DNA of 64,000 nt from JAWLBM01 sp041687675 (GCA_041687675.1 JAWLBM010000008.1:1-64000); one strand, 5' to 3'; counted from the stretch's first letter, positions 39,778 to 49,125 are shown. The notes: a model not told the origin generated them from the sequence alone. Translations and numbers: made by a program.

Positions 39778-41298
39778 TCATCCCGCCGGCGCGCCCTGCT
39801 TCTGGCGCCGGCGCTGGACCGAGGAGGGAATCCGCATCGCCTCCCGGTACTTTGCGACGGTTCGCCGGGCAATGTCGATCCCCGCCTCGCGCAGCAGCCC
39901 GACCAGGGTGTCGTCCGAGAGGATGTCATCGGGCCTCTCGGCGTCGATCAGCTGCCGTATGCGATGGCGCACCGACTCGGCGGAGTGCGCATCGCCGCCC
40001 TCCGAGGATGCGATGGAAGAGGTGAAGAAGTACTTGAGCTCGAAGATGCCCCTCGGCGTCGCCATGTACTTGTTCGAGGTCACCCGCGAGACGGTCGATT
40101 CGTGCATGCCGATCGCGTCGGCGACCGTGCGCAGGTTCAGTGGCCGGAGATGGGCGACCCCGTGGGCGAGGAACCGGTCCTGCTGGCGGACGATCTCGCT
40201 GGAGACCTTGAGGATCGTCCGGGCGCGCTGGTCGAGGCTCTTCACCAGCCAGTTGGCGGTCTGCAGCCGGTCGGCGAGCCAGCCCTTCTCCGCGTCCCCC
40301 CGGACGGTCCGCGACACCGTCGCGTAATAGGCCTGGTTCACCAGCACCTTCGGCAGCGTGTCGGTGTTGAGCTCCACCTGCCAGCCGCCGTCCTGGGCCG
40401 GGCGGACGATCACGTCGGCCACCACGGTCTGCACCGGCCCGCCGCCGAAGGCGCTGCCGGGCCTGGGGTCGAGCGCGACGATCTCGCGGAGCATCTCGGC
40501 GAGGTCCTCGTCGTCGACCCCGCAGATCCGCCGCAGCTGCGCGAAGTCGCGCCGCGCCACCAGCTCCATGTTGTCGAGCATCGCCCGCATCGCCGGGTCC
40601 AGCCGGTTCCGCTCGGCGAGCTGCAGGGCCAGGCATTCGGACAGCGAGCGGGCGAACACGCCGCAGGGCTCCAGCGTCTGCAGTACCTTCAGCACCGACT
40701 CGACGCGATCGGGCGCCGCGCCGAGCCGGTCGGCGACCGCGGCGAGGTCGGCGCGCAGGTACCCCGCCTCGTCCAGCTGGTCGAGGAGATCCATCGCGAC
40801 CAGCCGCTCCGCCGGGTCGCGCAGCGCGAGCGCGATCTGCCCGGCGAGGTGGTCGTGCAGCGAGACCTCCCGGGCGGCGAAGCCGTCGATGCCGAAGTCG
40901 TCGCCCGCGGGCGCGCCGGCGCCGACCGACGCCCAGGGATCGCCGACGAGGGCGCCGGCGTCCAGCGGCTGGCGCTCGCCCGTCTGGCTGCGCTCGTCCG
41001 GGTAGAGGTTGGCGATGTCGGTGTCGAGCGCGTTCTCCACCCGGTCGGCGGTGGAGGCGCCCTCGGTCTGGAGCCAGTCGGCGCCTTCGGGGCGCTCGTC
41101 GGGCGGCGCGGGCTCGGCCGCCTCGGCCGTCGCGCCGTCCTCCTCGCGGTCGAGCAGCGGGTTGCGTTCGAGCTCGGCGTCGACATAGGCGATGAGGTCG
41201 AGGCTGGAGAGCTGCAGCAGCTTGATCGCCTGCATCAGCTGCGGCGTCATCACCAGCGACTGGCTCTGCCGCAACTCCAGTCGGGTCGAAAGCGCCAT
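39778..41298 (-). CDS. rpoN: RNA polymerase sigma-54 factor
   Basis: RpoN directs polymerase to -24/-12 promoters and needs enhancer-binding ATPases. It has 506 residues. The glutamine- and leucine-rich activator region LELRQSQSLVMTPQLMQAIKLLQ is at the start, an acidic linker follows, and the RpoN box ARRTVAKYRE is near the end. The ATG at 41298 is the family start. It follows lptB, as in most alphaproteobacteria. Confidence 0.97.
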   Translation of the reverse strand: MALSTRLELRQSQSLVMTPQLMQAIKLLQLSSLDLIAYVDAELERNPLLDREEDGATAEAAEPAPPDERPEGADWLQTEGASTADRVENALDTDIANLYPDERSQTGERQPLDAGALVGDPWASVGAGAPAGDDFGIDGFAAREVSLHDHLAGQIALALRDPAERLVAMDLLDQLDEAGYLRADLAAVADRLGAAPDRVESVLKVLQTLEPCGVFARSLSECLALQLAERNRLDPAMRAMLDNMELVARRDFAQLRRICGVDDEDLAEMLREIVALDPRPGSAFGGGPVQTVVADVIVRPAQDGGWQVELNTDTLPKVLVNQAYYATVSRTVRGDAEKGWLADRLQTANWLVKSLDQRARTILKVSSEIVRQQDRFLAHGVAHLRPLNLRTVADAIGMHESTVSRVTSNKYMATPRGIFELKYFFTSSIASSEGGDAHSAESVRHRIRQLIDAERPDDILSDDTLVGLLREAGIDIARRTVAKYREAMRIPSSVQRRRQKQGAPAG

Positions 41299-41393
41299 GG
41301 AATGCCTGAACCCGTCTACGCCGGAGCCACACCGGTCCGGCCGCCATCCGGCCGACCCGGGCGGACCTTTGGTCCGCTTCTTGCTTCGCCGCC

Positions 41394-41421
41394 AGCATAT
41401 CGGCGGCGGGTCGCGGATCAA
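41394..41421 (-). promoter_or_regulatory. Predicted rpoN promoter
   Basis: TTGATC and TATGCT are 16 bases apart on the minus strand. The -35 box overlaps the lptB stop codon, and the start would be about 90 bases before rpoN. Confidence 0.45.
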
Positions 41422-42197
41422 AGCGTAAATTGATCGCCGAGGTAGACCCGGCGGGCGTCCGGGTCGGCGATGATGTCGTCCGGGCGGCCCTCGGTGAGCA
41501 CGGTCCCCGAATGGAGGATGTAGGCCCGGTCGATCAGGCCCAGCGTCTCGCGGACGTTGTGGTCGGTGATCAGGACGCCGATCCCGCGCGAGGTGAGGTG
41601 GCGCACCAGCGCCCGGATGTCGCCGACGGCGATGGGGTCGATCCCGGCGAAGGGCTCGTCGAGGAGCATGAAGGACGGCCGGGTGGCGAGCGCCCGGGCG
41701 ATCTCCACCCGCCGCCGCTCGCCGCCCGAGAGCGCAATCGCCGGCTGGCGGCGGAGGTGCATGAGGCCGAATTCCTCGAGCAGCGCGTCGAGCTCGTCCT
41801 CGCGCCGGTCGCGGTCGCGCTCGACCAGTTCGAGCACGGCGCGGATGTTGTTCTCCACCGAGAGGCCGCGGAAGATCGAGGCCTCCTGCGGCAGGTAGCC
41901 GATGCCGAGCCGGGCGCGGCGGTACATCGGGTAGCGAGTGATGTCGTGGCCGTCGAGCAGGATGGTGCCGGCGTCCGCCCTCACCAGCCCGGTGATCATG
42001 TAGAAGACGGTCGTCTTGCCGGCGCCGTTGGGGCCGAGCAGGCCGACCGCCTCGCCGCGGTTGAGGACCAGGCTGACGTCGCGGGCGACCAGGCGCTTGC
42101 GGTAGGCCTTGGCGATGCGCGAGACGACGAGGTCGCCGGCCTCGGCCTCGGCGGGCGCCGCTGTCTCACCGGTCCGGCCTCTCGATCGCCTCAGCAC
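41418..42197 (-). CDS. lptB: LPS export ABC transporter ATPase LptB
   Basis: LptB powers LptFG to pull lipopolysaccharide from the inner membrane. It has 259 residues. Walker A is GPNGAGKTTVFYMITGL, the signature is LSGGERRRVEIARAL, and Walker B is FMLLDEPFAGIDP. The GTG start at 42197 has GAGG five bases upstream. It is 20 bases after lptA in an lptC-lptA-lptB operon. lptF and lptG are elsewhere. Confidence 0.96.
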   Translation of the reverse strand: MLRRSRGRTGETAAPAEAEAGDLVVSRIAKAYRKRLVARDVSLVLNRGEAVGLLGPNGAGKTTVFYMITGLVRADAGTILLDGHDITRYPMYRRARLGIGYLPQEASIFRGLSVENNIRAVLELVERDRDRREDELDALLEEFGLMHLRRQPAIALSGGERRRVEIARALATRPSFMLLDEPFAGIDPIAVGDIRALVRHLTSRGIGVLITDHNVRETLGLIDRAYILHSGTVLTEGRPDDIIADPDARRVYLGDQFTL

Positions 42198-42217
42198 GTC
42201 CGCCTCGCCCGTGGCCG

Positions 42218-42775
42218 TCAGCCGCCTTCGCCCTGCAGCGACTTCGGCTCGATCAGCATCTGCACCCGCCCGCCGCTCATCCGCGCCTGCCCGCTCTCGA
42301 TGTCGATGACGAGCCGCGGGCCGCGGATCACGTTGGCGCCCTGCGTCAGCACGACGTTGCCGGTGACGACGATCGTGTTGGCCTGGGTGTCGAAGACGGC
42401 GGCCTCGCCGCTGGCGGTCTGCGGGCCGGAGGTGACCAGCACGTCGCCGGTGGCCTCCAGCCGCTCCACCTGCTGCGCGCCGGCGCCGGCGGTCTCGGCG
42501 GCGTAGGTGACCACCAGCCGCGCCGTCTTGAGGACGGTCTCGTTCTGGCGGACCACCACGTTGCCGGTGAAGATCGCGGTGCGGTCCTGCTCGCGAACCT
42601 CCAGGGTCTCTGCCTCGAACTGGATCGGGTCGCTGGACGACACGCCGAGCCCCTCGAAGGCCTGCGGGAGCCTTGCCGACTGGCGCGCCTTCTCCTGCTC
42701 CTGGGACGCGGACGGACCGGCCGCGGCGGCAACGAGGGCCGCGGCGAGCGCGGCGGCGAGGGTGGTCTTGATCAT
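42218..42775 (-). CDS. lptA: LPS transport periplasmic protein LptA
   Basis: LptA forms the periplasmic bridge that carries lipopolysaccharide. It has 185 residues. The N-terminal signal peptide (about residues 1-25, ending GPSASQ) and an OstA/LptA domain with repeated beta segments are seen, such as IQFEAETLEVREQDRTAIFTGNVVV. It overlaps lptC in ATGA. Confidence 0.92.
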   Translation of the reverse strand: MIKTTLAAALAAALVAAAAGPSASQEQEKARQSARLPQAFEGLGVSSSDPIQFEAETLEVREQDRTAIFTGNVVVRQNETVLKTARLVVTYAAETAGAGAQQVERLEATGDVLVTSGPQTASGEAAVFDTQANTIVVTGNVVLTQGANVIRGPRLVIDIESGQARMSGGRVQMLIEPKSLQGEGG

Positions 42776-43476
42776 CGGGACGCTGGCTCCCTGTCGTCGC
42801 CGGACTTGAACGGGAGGCCCCCGTCCCGGACGGCGTTGGGGTCGACCGTCATGCGCACGCCGCCCCCGAAGGTCACGGACCCGCCCCTTTCGCCGACCTC
42901 CATGTTGTCGGCCCGGATGGCGCCGAGGCTGGAGGAGAAGGCGACCGGGGCGTCGGAGGTGACGTCCCCGGAGACGAGGTCGATCTCCGCCCGCCGGAGC
43001 GCGGCGGCCGAGCCGTCGCTGGCGCGGATCGTGATTCCCTCCTGCAGCTGCAACCGCTGGCCGGCCGCGTCGTAGACGCCGCTCGCGGCGCGGAACTCGG
43101 CCGTCTGGCCGTCCGGCTGGCGGACGGTGGCGACGATGTCGTGGAGGGTGATGATGCGCGGGTCGGAGAGGTCCTGCAGCGCCCGCTCGGCGGTCACCGT
43201 GAAGGTCCGCCCCTTGCCGTCGCTGCCCGACAGCCGCGGCGCGTCCATCGACAGGCCCTCGGCGGTGATCTTTACGTCGCCGATCGAAAGGCCGATCTCG
43301 ATGCGGGTGGCGATGCCGATGCCGGCGACCAGCAGCGCCAGCAGCACGCCCGCCGTCGGCAGCGCGACGCGGAGCCGGCGCACGCGCCGGCTGTGCCGCT
43401 CCGCCGCCTGGAAGGCTGCGCGCCGGCGCGGATCGAGCCGCAGGTGCGCGTCGGGGCTGAGGGCGTGGGCGGGCAT
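42772..43476 (-). CDS. lptC: LPS export protein LptC
   Basis: LptC is the inner-membrane anchored partner that passes lipopolysaccharide from LptBFG to LptA. It has 234 residues, with a basic cytoplasmic N-terminus, one span (about residues 37-57) and a periplasmic beta-jellyroll domain. It is identified by topology, length and its operon with lptA and lptB. Confidence 0.9.
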   Translation of the reverse strand: MPAHALSPDAHLRLDPRRRAAFQAAERHSRRVRRLRVALPTAGVLLALLVAGIGIATRIEIGLSIGDVKITAEGLSMDAPRLSGSDGKGRTFTVTAERALQDLSDPRIITLHDIVATVRQPDGQTAEFRAASGVYDAAGQRLQLQEGITIRASDGSAAALRRAEIDLVSGDVTSDAPVAFSSSLGAIRADNMEVGERGGSVTFGGGVRMTVDPNAVRDGGLPFKSGDDREPASR

Positions 43477-43627
43477 GCAGGTCTCTGTCCGGGAAAAACG
43501 ATTCGGTCACAACGAGATGGCCGCGCCCCGGGAGCGGGCCGGCCCTGACCGGCGCACCGTACATGCACATGGCGTGATGACGCAATTGCCCAACGCGCCG
43601 GCCGCCGGCGGGTGCCGGCGCTTGCGA

Positions 43628-44242
43628 TCACGAATGCGCGAAGATGTCGACCTCGCCGTAGCCGACCAGGTCGAGCTGCGCCCGGGTCGGCAGGAAGTCG
43701 AAGCAGGCCGCGGCGTGGTGCATCCGCCCCTCGCGCTCCAGCATCGCCACCAGCTTCTCGCGCAGGGCGTGGAGGTTGAGGACGTCCGAGGCGGCGTATT
43801 CGAGCTGCGCCGGGGTCAGCTCGTCGGCGCCCCAGTCGGAGGACTGCTGCTGCTTGGACAGGTCGATCCCGAGCAGCTCCTTGGTGACGTCCTTGAGCCC
43901 GTGCCGGTCGGTGTAGGTGCGAGCGAGGCGCGAGGCGATCTTGGTGCAGAAGACCGGCGTGGTCACCACGCCGAAGGTGTGGAACAGCACGGCGAGGTCG
44001 AAGCGGGCGAAGTGGAAGATCTTCAGCCTGGCCGGGTCGGCGAGCAGCCGGACGAGGTTCGGCGCCTCGCGCTGGCCCCGCCGGATCTGCACGACGTCGG
44101 CGGTCCCGTCGCCGGGCGAGAGCTGGACGACGCAGAGCCGGTCGCGATGCGGCTCGAGGCCCATGGTCTCGGTGTCGATGGCGACGGCGTCGCCGTAGCG
44201 GTCGAGGTTCGGAAGGTCGCCGACGTGGGTGCGGATGGTCAT
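43628..44242 (-). CDS. Ribonuclease D-like 3'-5' exonuclease
   Basis: This 204-residue protein is a DEDD-family exonuclease without the HRDC domains of E. coli RNase D. Motifs are IDTETMGLEP, IFHFARFDLAVLF and YAASDVLNL. Short forms like this occur in many alphaproteobacteria and probably trim RNA. The ATG at 44242 is chosen over an open frame reaching into the tRNA gene. It lies upstream of lptC by 151 bases. Confidence 0.9.
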   Translation of the reverse strand: MTIRTHVGDLPNLDRYGDAVAIDTETMGLEPHRDRLCVVQLSPGDGTADVVQIRRGQREAPNLVRLLADPARLKIFHFARFDLAVLFHTFGVVTTPVFCTKIASRLARTYTDRHGLKDVTKELLGIDLSKQQQSSDWGADELTPAQLEYAASDVLNLHALREKLVAMLEREGRMHHAAACFDFLPTRAQLDLVGYGEVDIFAHS

Positions 44243-44410
44243 CGGTGCGGGCGGTCCCTTGCCGGGCGCTGGTCGCTGCGGCCGGCCCGCCGGCGGCCCC
44301 TGCGGCGGGCGGTCCTGACGCCGGCCGATCGCCGGCCGGAACATGGAAAAGCCGGCTGACCGGACCGCGGTCTCGCGATCGGATCGCCGGCTCGTCATCG
44401 GCCGAAGCCA

Positions 44411-44495
44411 TGGTGCCCAGGAAAGGACTCGAACCTTCACGCCTCGCGGCACAGGTACCTGAAACCTGCGCGTCTACCAATTCCGCCACCTGGGC
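44411..44495 (-). tRNA. tRNA-Leu (CAG)
   Basis: The minus strand folds into a leucine tRNA. The acceptor stem is GCCCAGG/CCTGGGC with discriminator A and an encoded CCA. The D arm is TGGCGGAATTGGTAGACGCG. The anticodon arm is CAGGT/ACCTG with loop TTCAGGT (anticodon CAG). A long variable arm and the T loop GGTTCGAGTCC are present. It is 85 bases including CCA and follows a strong promoter at 44517. Confidence 0.96.
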
Positions 44496-44516
44496 AGGTG
44501 GGCCTTCGGTGCGGGG

Positions 44517-44545
44517 TGAATATGGGATGCCCGAGGCCTTGTCAA
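44517..44545 (-). promoter_or_regulatory. Promoter of tRNA-Leu
   Basis: A perfect -35 TTGACA and a -10 TATTCA are separated by 17 bases, placing the start about 14 bases before the tRNA 5' end. This is one of the best sigma-70 matches in the window. Confidence 0.8.
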
Positions 44546-44674
44546 TCGCGTCGGCGCGCCGCATCCGCGAAATGACGGCTTTGCAGAAAATCGGCCCTTT
44601 GCTAGAGGAGGAGCGCCCGTCGCCGGCCCAGCCGGCGGCCACCGTTCTCCACCAGATCCCGGGAAGGGAAGCCG

Positions 44675-45652
44675 ATGGCACCGATCAGCGACAAGGCCGG
44701 CCTCGTCACCGTGTTCGGAGGCTCCGGCTTCGTCGGGCGGCACGTGGTCCGGGCGCTGGCGCGGCGCGGCTACCGCATCCGCGTCGCGGTGCGCCGGCCC
44801 GACCTCGCCGGCCACCTGCAGCCGCTCGGCACCGTCGGCCAGATCCACGCGGTGCAGGCCAACCTCCGCCATCGCTGGTCGGTCGACCGGGCGGTCGAGG
44901 GCGCCGACGCGGTGGTGAACCTCGTCGGCATCCTCGCCGAGGGCGGTCGGCAGACCTTCGACGCGGTGCAGAGCTTCGGCGCCCGCGCGGTCGCCGAGGC
45001 CAGCCGCGGCGCCGGCGCCGGTCGGCTGGTGCAGGCCTCGGCCATCGGCGCCAGCGGCGGTTCGAAGTCCCGCTACGCCCGATCCAAGGCGGCGGGCGAG
45101 GCGGCGGTGCTGGAGACGGTGCCATCCGCGGTGATCGTCCGCCCGTCGATCGTGTTCGGGCCCGAGGACGAGTTCTTCAACCGCTTCGCCGAGATGGCGC
45201 GGCTGTCGCCGGCCCTGCCGCTGATCGGCGGCGGGCGGACCCGGTTCCAGCCGGTGTTCGTCGGCGACGTCGCGGAGGCGATCGCCCGGGCCGTGGACGG
45301 CAGCGTCGCCGGCGGCCGGATCTACGAGCTCGGCGGGCCGGAGGTGGTCTCCTTCCGCCAGTGCATGGAGATCGTCCTCCGCGAGACGCGGCGCCACCGG
45401 CTGCTCGTCAACATCCCCTTCCCGGTCGCCGAGGCGATGGCGGCGGCCACCGGCTGGCTGCCCGGCGCGCCGATCACCACCGACCAGGTGGAGCAGCTGA
45501 AGTCCGACAACGTCGTCTCCGAGGAGGCGGCGAGGGACGGCCGCACGCTCCCCGGCATCGGCATCGAGCCGCGGGCGATGGCGGCGATCCTGCCGACCTA
45601 TCTCTACCGCTACCGCCCGCGCGGCCAGTACGACCGCCAGCGCACCGGCTGA
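44675..45652 (+). CDS. NDUFA9-like NAD(P)-binding protein, atypical SDR
   Basis: This 325-residue protein has an N-terminal Rossmann loop VTVFGGSGFVGRHVVRAL typical of the complex I NDUFA9 subfamily of atypical short-chain dehydrogenases. YARSKAAGE is the usual Tyr-x-x-x-Lys segment. In mitochondria NDUFA9 stabilises complex I, and alphaproteobacterial homologues may do so too. That is inference, as no nuo genes are nearby. It converges with uppP with six bases between. Confidence 0.88.
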   Translation: MAPISDKAGLVTVFGGSGFVGRHVVRALARRGYRIRVAVRRPDLAGHLQPLGTVGQIHAVQANLRHRWSVDRAVEGADAVVNLVGILAEGGRQTFDAVQSFGARAVAEASRGAGAGRLVQASAIGASGGSKSRYARSKAAGEAAVLETVPSAVIVRPSIVFGPEDEFFNRFAEMARLSPALPLIGGGRTRFQPVFVGDVAEAIARAVDGSVAGGRIYELGGPEVVSFRQCMEIVLRETRRHRLLVNIPFPVAEAMAAATGWLPGAPITTDQVEQLKSDNVVSEEAARDGRTLPGIGIEPRAMAAILPTYLYRYRPRGQYDRQRTG

Positions 45653-45658
45653 TCCGGC

Positions 45659-46465
45659 TCAGCCGACCAGCCAGAGGCCGAGGAGCCCCGCCGCGCCGAC
45701 CGCGATGCGCCACCAGGCGAACAGCGCGTAGCCGTGCCGCGAGACGTAGTCGAGCAGCACCCGGACGACCATCAGCGCCGCGAAGAAGGCGGCGACGAAG
45801 CCGACGCCGATCAGCGCCGCGTCGTCGAAGGTGAGCTGGTCCCAGGTCTTGAAGAGGTCGTAGGCGAAGGCGCCCGCCATGGTCGGCATGGCGAGGTAGA
45901 AGGAGAACTCCGCCGCCGAGCGCTTGGAGACGCCGAGCATCATCGCCCCGACGATGGTCGCCCCGGAGCGCGACACGCCCGGCACCATGGCGAGGCACTG
46001 GGCGATGCCGATCAGGAGGTAGGTGGTCCAGCTGTAGCGGTGCGGGTCGTCGAAGCGCGCCTTCGGCGGCCAGCGGTCCACCGCCAGCAGCACGAAGCCG
46101 CCGAGGATCAGCGTGATGCAGATCAGCACCGGCGTCTCGAACAGCACCGTCTTGATGAAGTCGTGCGCCAGCACGCCGACGATCACCGCCGGCAGGAAGG
46201 CGATCAGCACGCCGAAGACGAAGCGGCGGGCGTAGGGGTCGGTCGGGAAGTCGAGCGCGGTGCGGATCAGCCGGTCGGCATAGACGCTGAGCACCGCCAG
46301 CACAGCGCCGAGCTGGATCAGGATCTCGAAGGCGCGGCCGGTGGAGCGGAAGCCGAGGAAGTGCCCGGCGAGCAGCAGGTGGCCGGTGGAGGAGACGGGA
46401 ATGAACTCGGTCAGCCCTTCGAGGAGCCCGAGCACCAGGGCCTTGGCGAGTTCGGCAAGATCCAT
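45659..46465 (-). CDS. uppP: Undecaprenyl-diphosphatase UppP
   Basis: UppP recycles undecaprenyl diphosphate to the monophosphate carrier for cell-wall synthesis. It has 268 residues with about eight spans. Both signatures are present: EFIPVSSTGHLLL near the N-terminus and PGVSRSGATIVGAM in the middle. Bacitracin tolerance is linked to this family. It is divergent from the GST gene. Confidence 0.96.
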   Translation of the reverse strand: MDLAELAKALVLGLLEGLTEFIPVSSTGHLLLAGHFLGFRSTGRAFEILIQLGAVLAVLSVYADRLIRTALDFPTDPYARRFVFGVLIAFLPAVIVGVLAHDFIKTVLFETPVLICITLILGGFVLLAVDRWPPKARFDDPHRYSWTTYLLIGIAQCLAMVPGVSRSGATIVGAMMLGVSKRSAAEFSFYLAMPTMAGAFAYDLFKTWDQLTFDDAALIGVGFVAAFFAALMVVRVLLDYVSRHGYALFAWWRIAVGAAGLLGLWLVG

Positions 46466-46529
46466 TCCGTCGTCCGATTTTCGCGCCGGTCACCGGGATC
46501 CGGCGAATCGGAGCCGAATCGGAAACCGT

Positions 46530-46558
46530 TTGTTCACTGCTTCGCAGGGCTCTATATC
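46530..46558 (+). promoter_or_regulatory. Predicted promoter of the GST gene
   Basis: TTGTTC and TATATC are 17 bases apart. Two direct copies of CGAATCGGA (46504-46512 and 46515-46523) lie just upstream, 11 bases from one to the next, and could be a regulator site. Confidence 0.55.
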
Positions 46559-46669
46559 GAAACCGCCGGTGCTGCGCTGCCGAAATCTGCGCCACCGTCG
46601 GGAGGGGACCCAGCCGCGGCCGTTCGCGACCGGCGGACGCCGGGCCTCCGAGAAGGCCTCCGGGATCGC

Positions 46670-47362
46670 ATGCTGACGCTCTACCACCACCCGTTCTCCG
46701 CCGCCTCGCGATTCGCGCGCCTGATGCTCGCCGAGCACGACGCCCGGGTCGAGCCGGTCGTCGAGCGCCCCTGGGACCGGCGGGAGGCCTTCCTCGCCCT
46801 CAACGCCGCCGGCACGGTCCCGGTGCTCGTCGAGAACGACGGGCTGCCGATCGTCGGCGCCTGGCCGATCATGGAATATGTCGACGAGACGCGGGGCTAC
46901 GTCCTCGGCGACCGCCGGCTGATGCCGAACCACCCGGAAGCGCGGGCGGAGATGCGCCGCCTGGTCGAGTGGTTCATGCACAAGTTCGAGGACGAGGTGA
47001 CCACCTATTTCGTCCACGAGCGCATCTACAAGCTGGAGATCCCGCCCGCCCGCGGCGGCGGGGCCCCCGACAGCCAGATCCTTCGCGCCGCCCGTCAAAA
47101 TATCCGCCATCATCTGCGCTACACCGAATGGCTGGCGGGGTCGCGCGACTGGCTGGGCGGCGATCGGCTGACCTTCGCGGACCTCGCCTGCGCCGCGGCC
47201 CTGTCCGCGATCGACTATCTCGGCGAGGTTCCATGGGACGACGCGCCCCACGTCAAGCAGTGGTACCAGCGGGTGAAGTCCCGACCGGCCTTCCGCGGCC
47301 TGCTCGCGGACAAGGTGCCGGGGCTGCCGCCCTCGCCGGTCTACGCCGACCTCGATTTCTGA
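46670..47362 (+). CDS. Glutathione S-transferase family protein
   Basis: This 230-residue protein has a thioredoxin-like N-terminal domain (residues 1-78; LTLYHHPFSAASRFARLML) and a helical C-terminal domain with WLGGDRLTFADLACAAALS. The electrophile substrate is unknown. Its last 130 bases overlap the most likely start region of queG in another frame. Confidence 0.92.
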   Translation: MLTLYHHPFSAASRFARLMLAEHDARVEPVVERPWDRREAFLALNAAGTVPVLVENDGLPIVGAWPIMEYVDETRGYVLGDRRLMPNHPEARAEMRRLVEWFMHKFEDEVTTYFVHERIYKLEIPPARGGGAPDSQILRAARQNIRHHLRYTEWLAGSRDWLGGDRLTFADLACAAALSAIDYLGEVPWDDAPHVKQWYQRVKSRPAFRGLLADKVPGLPPSPVYADLDF

Positions 47363-48474
47363 CCCGCGCCGTCGAGCGCGCCCGCGTCCTCGGCTTCGAC
47401 GACGTCCGCGTCACCACGCCGGATGCCATCGGCGAGGCGGGCGCGCGGCTGCGCCGGTTCGTCGGCGAGGGCCGGCACGGGACGATGGCCTGGTTCGAGG
47501 AGACGCTCGAGCGGCGCGCCGACCCGCGCGTGCTCTGGCCCGAGGCGCGCTCGGTGATCATGCTGGCGATGAACTACGGTCCGGACGGCGACCCGCTCGA
47601 GACCCTCGCGCGGCCGGACGTCGGCACGGTCTCGGTCTACGCCCGCAACCGCGACTACCACGACGTCGTCAAGGGCCGGCTGAAGGAGGTCGCCTCGCTG
47701 CTCGCCGCCGGCGGCGCCGGGGTCAAGGTCTTCGTCGACACCGCGCCGCTGATGGAGAAGCCGCTCGCCGCCGCCGCCGGCATCGGCTGGCAGGGCAAGC
47801 ACACCAACCTGGTGTCGCGGAGCTACGGCTCCTGGCTCTTCCTCGGCGCCATCCTGACCGACGCCGACCTGCCCGCCGACGCGCCGGAGCGGGACCGCTG
47901 CGGCTCCTGCCGGGCCTGCCTCGACGCCTGCCCGACCGACGCCTTCCCGGCGCCCTACCAGCTCGACGCCCGGCGCTGCATCTCCTACCTGACCATCGAG
48001 CATCCCGGCCCGATCCCGCGCGAGTTCCGCGCCGCCATGGGCAACCGCATCTACGGCTGCGACGACTGCCTCGCCGTCTGCCCCTGGAACAAGTTCGCCC
48101 GGATCGGCCGCGAGGCGAAGCTCGCCGCCCGCGACGAGCTCCGCGCCCCGCGCCTCGCCGACCTCGCCGGCCTCGACGACGCCGGCTTCCGCGCCCTCTT
48201 CGCCGGCTCGCCGGTGAAGCGGATCGGCCGCGACCGCTTCGTGCGCAACGTGCTGGTGGCGATCGGCAACAGCGCCGACGCGGCGCTCGCCGGGCCGGCG
48301 GCGACGCTTATCGCCGACCCGGCGCCGGAGGTGCGCGGCGCGGCGGTCTGGGCGCTGGCGCGGATCGCGCCTGAGCGGCTCGCCGCCGAGGCCGAGCGGG
48401 CGGCGGCGGAGGCCGATCCCGGCGTCTGCGACGAATGGCGTGCCGCCGGCGTTTGCATCCCGCCGGCGACTTGA
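47233..48474 (+). CDS. queG: Epoxyqueuosine reductase QueG
   Basis: QueG is a cobalamin- and iron-sulfur-dependent enzyme that reduces epoxyqueuosine to queuosine in tRNA. Two [4Fe-4S] motifs are seen, CGSCRACLDACP and CDDCLAVCP, followed by a HEAT-like tail. The start is uncertain. Family similarity begins near 47362 (TRAVERARVLGFDDVRV), where no ATG, GTG or TTG exists. The ATG at 47233 has GAGG upstream and gives 413 residues. GTG at 47260 or a rare CTG at 47359 are alternatives. It is probably coupled to the GST gene. Confidence 0.9.
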   Translation: MGRRAPRQAVVPAGEVPTGLPRPARGQGAGAAALAGLRRPRFLTRAVERARVLGFDDVRVTTPDAIGEAGARLRRFVGEGRHGTMAWFEETLERRADPRVLWPEARSVIMLAMNYGPDGDPLETLARPDVGTVSVYARNRDYHDVVKGRLKEVASLLAAGGAGVKVFVDTAPLMEKPLAAAAGIGWQGKHTNLVSRSYGSWLFLGAILTDADLPADAPERDRCGSCRACLDACPTDAFPAPYQLDARRCISYLTIEHPGPIPREFRAAMGNRIYGCDDCLAVCPWNKFARIGREAKLAARDELRAPRLADLAGLDDAGFRALFAGSPVKRIGRDRFVRNVLVAIGNSADAALAGPAATLIADPAPEVRGAAVWALARIAPERLAAEAERAAAEADPGVCDEWRAAGVCIPPAT

Positions 48475-48514
48475 TAAGACAACGGCGACTTCACACGAGG
48501 AGCCGACGAGCGCC

Positions 48515-49102
48515 ATGCGCAAGGCCAGCCTGTCGCGGCACACCAGCGAGACGAGGATCGAGGTCGAGGTGAACCTCGACGGCAGCGGGACGGCGGACGT
48601 TTCCACCGGCGTCGGCTTCTTCGACCACATGCTCACCCATCTCGCCCGCCACGGCATGCTCGACCTCAAGGTCCACGCCGAGGGTGACCTCCACATCGAC
48701 GACCACCACACGGTGGAGGACGTCGGCATCGCGCTCGGCGCCTGCGTGCGCGAGGCGCTCGGCGACAAGCGCGGCATCGCCCGTTTCGCCGACGTGCACG
48801 TGCCGATGGACGAGGCGCTGACCCGCTGCGCGATCGACGTCTCCGGCCGGCCGTTCCTGGTGTTCCGGGCGCCCTTCTCGACGGCGAAGATCGGCAGCTT
48901 CGACACCCAGCTGGTCGAGGAGTGGTTCCGCGCCTTCGCCATGAACGCCGGCATCACGCTGCATTGCGAGACGCTCCACGGCTCGAACGACCACCACATC
49001 GCCGAGTGCAGCTTCAAGGCGCTCGCGCGGGCCCTGCGGCTCGCCGTGGAACTCGATCCCCGGCAGCAGGACCGCATTCCGTCGACCAAGGGCACGCTCT
49101 GA
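48515..49102 (+). CDS. hisB: Imidazoleglycerol-phosphate dehydratase
   Basis: HisB is a manganese enzyme of histidine synthesis (step six), here the single-function form of 195 residues. The metal-binding histidine motifs DDHHTVEDVG and SNDHHIAE are both present. GVGFFDHMLTHLARHG is the family signature. The ATG at 48515 follows CGAGGAGCC. It is followed by a DUF2628 gene and hisH. Confidence 0.96.
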   Translation: MRKASLSRHTSETRIEVEVNLDGSGTADVSTGVGFFDHMLTHLARHGMLDLKVHAEGDLHIDDHHTVEDVGIALGACVREALGDKRGIARFADVHVPMDEALTRCAIDVSGRPFLVFRAPFSTAKIGSFDTQLVEEWFRAFAMNAGITLHCETLHGSNDHHIAECSFKALARALRLAVELDPRQQDRIPSTKGTL

Positions 49103-49125
49103 GCCCGAACACCGGGGGCGCCGCC

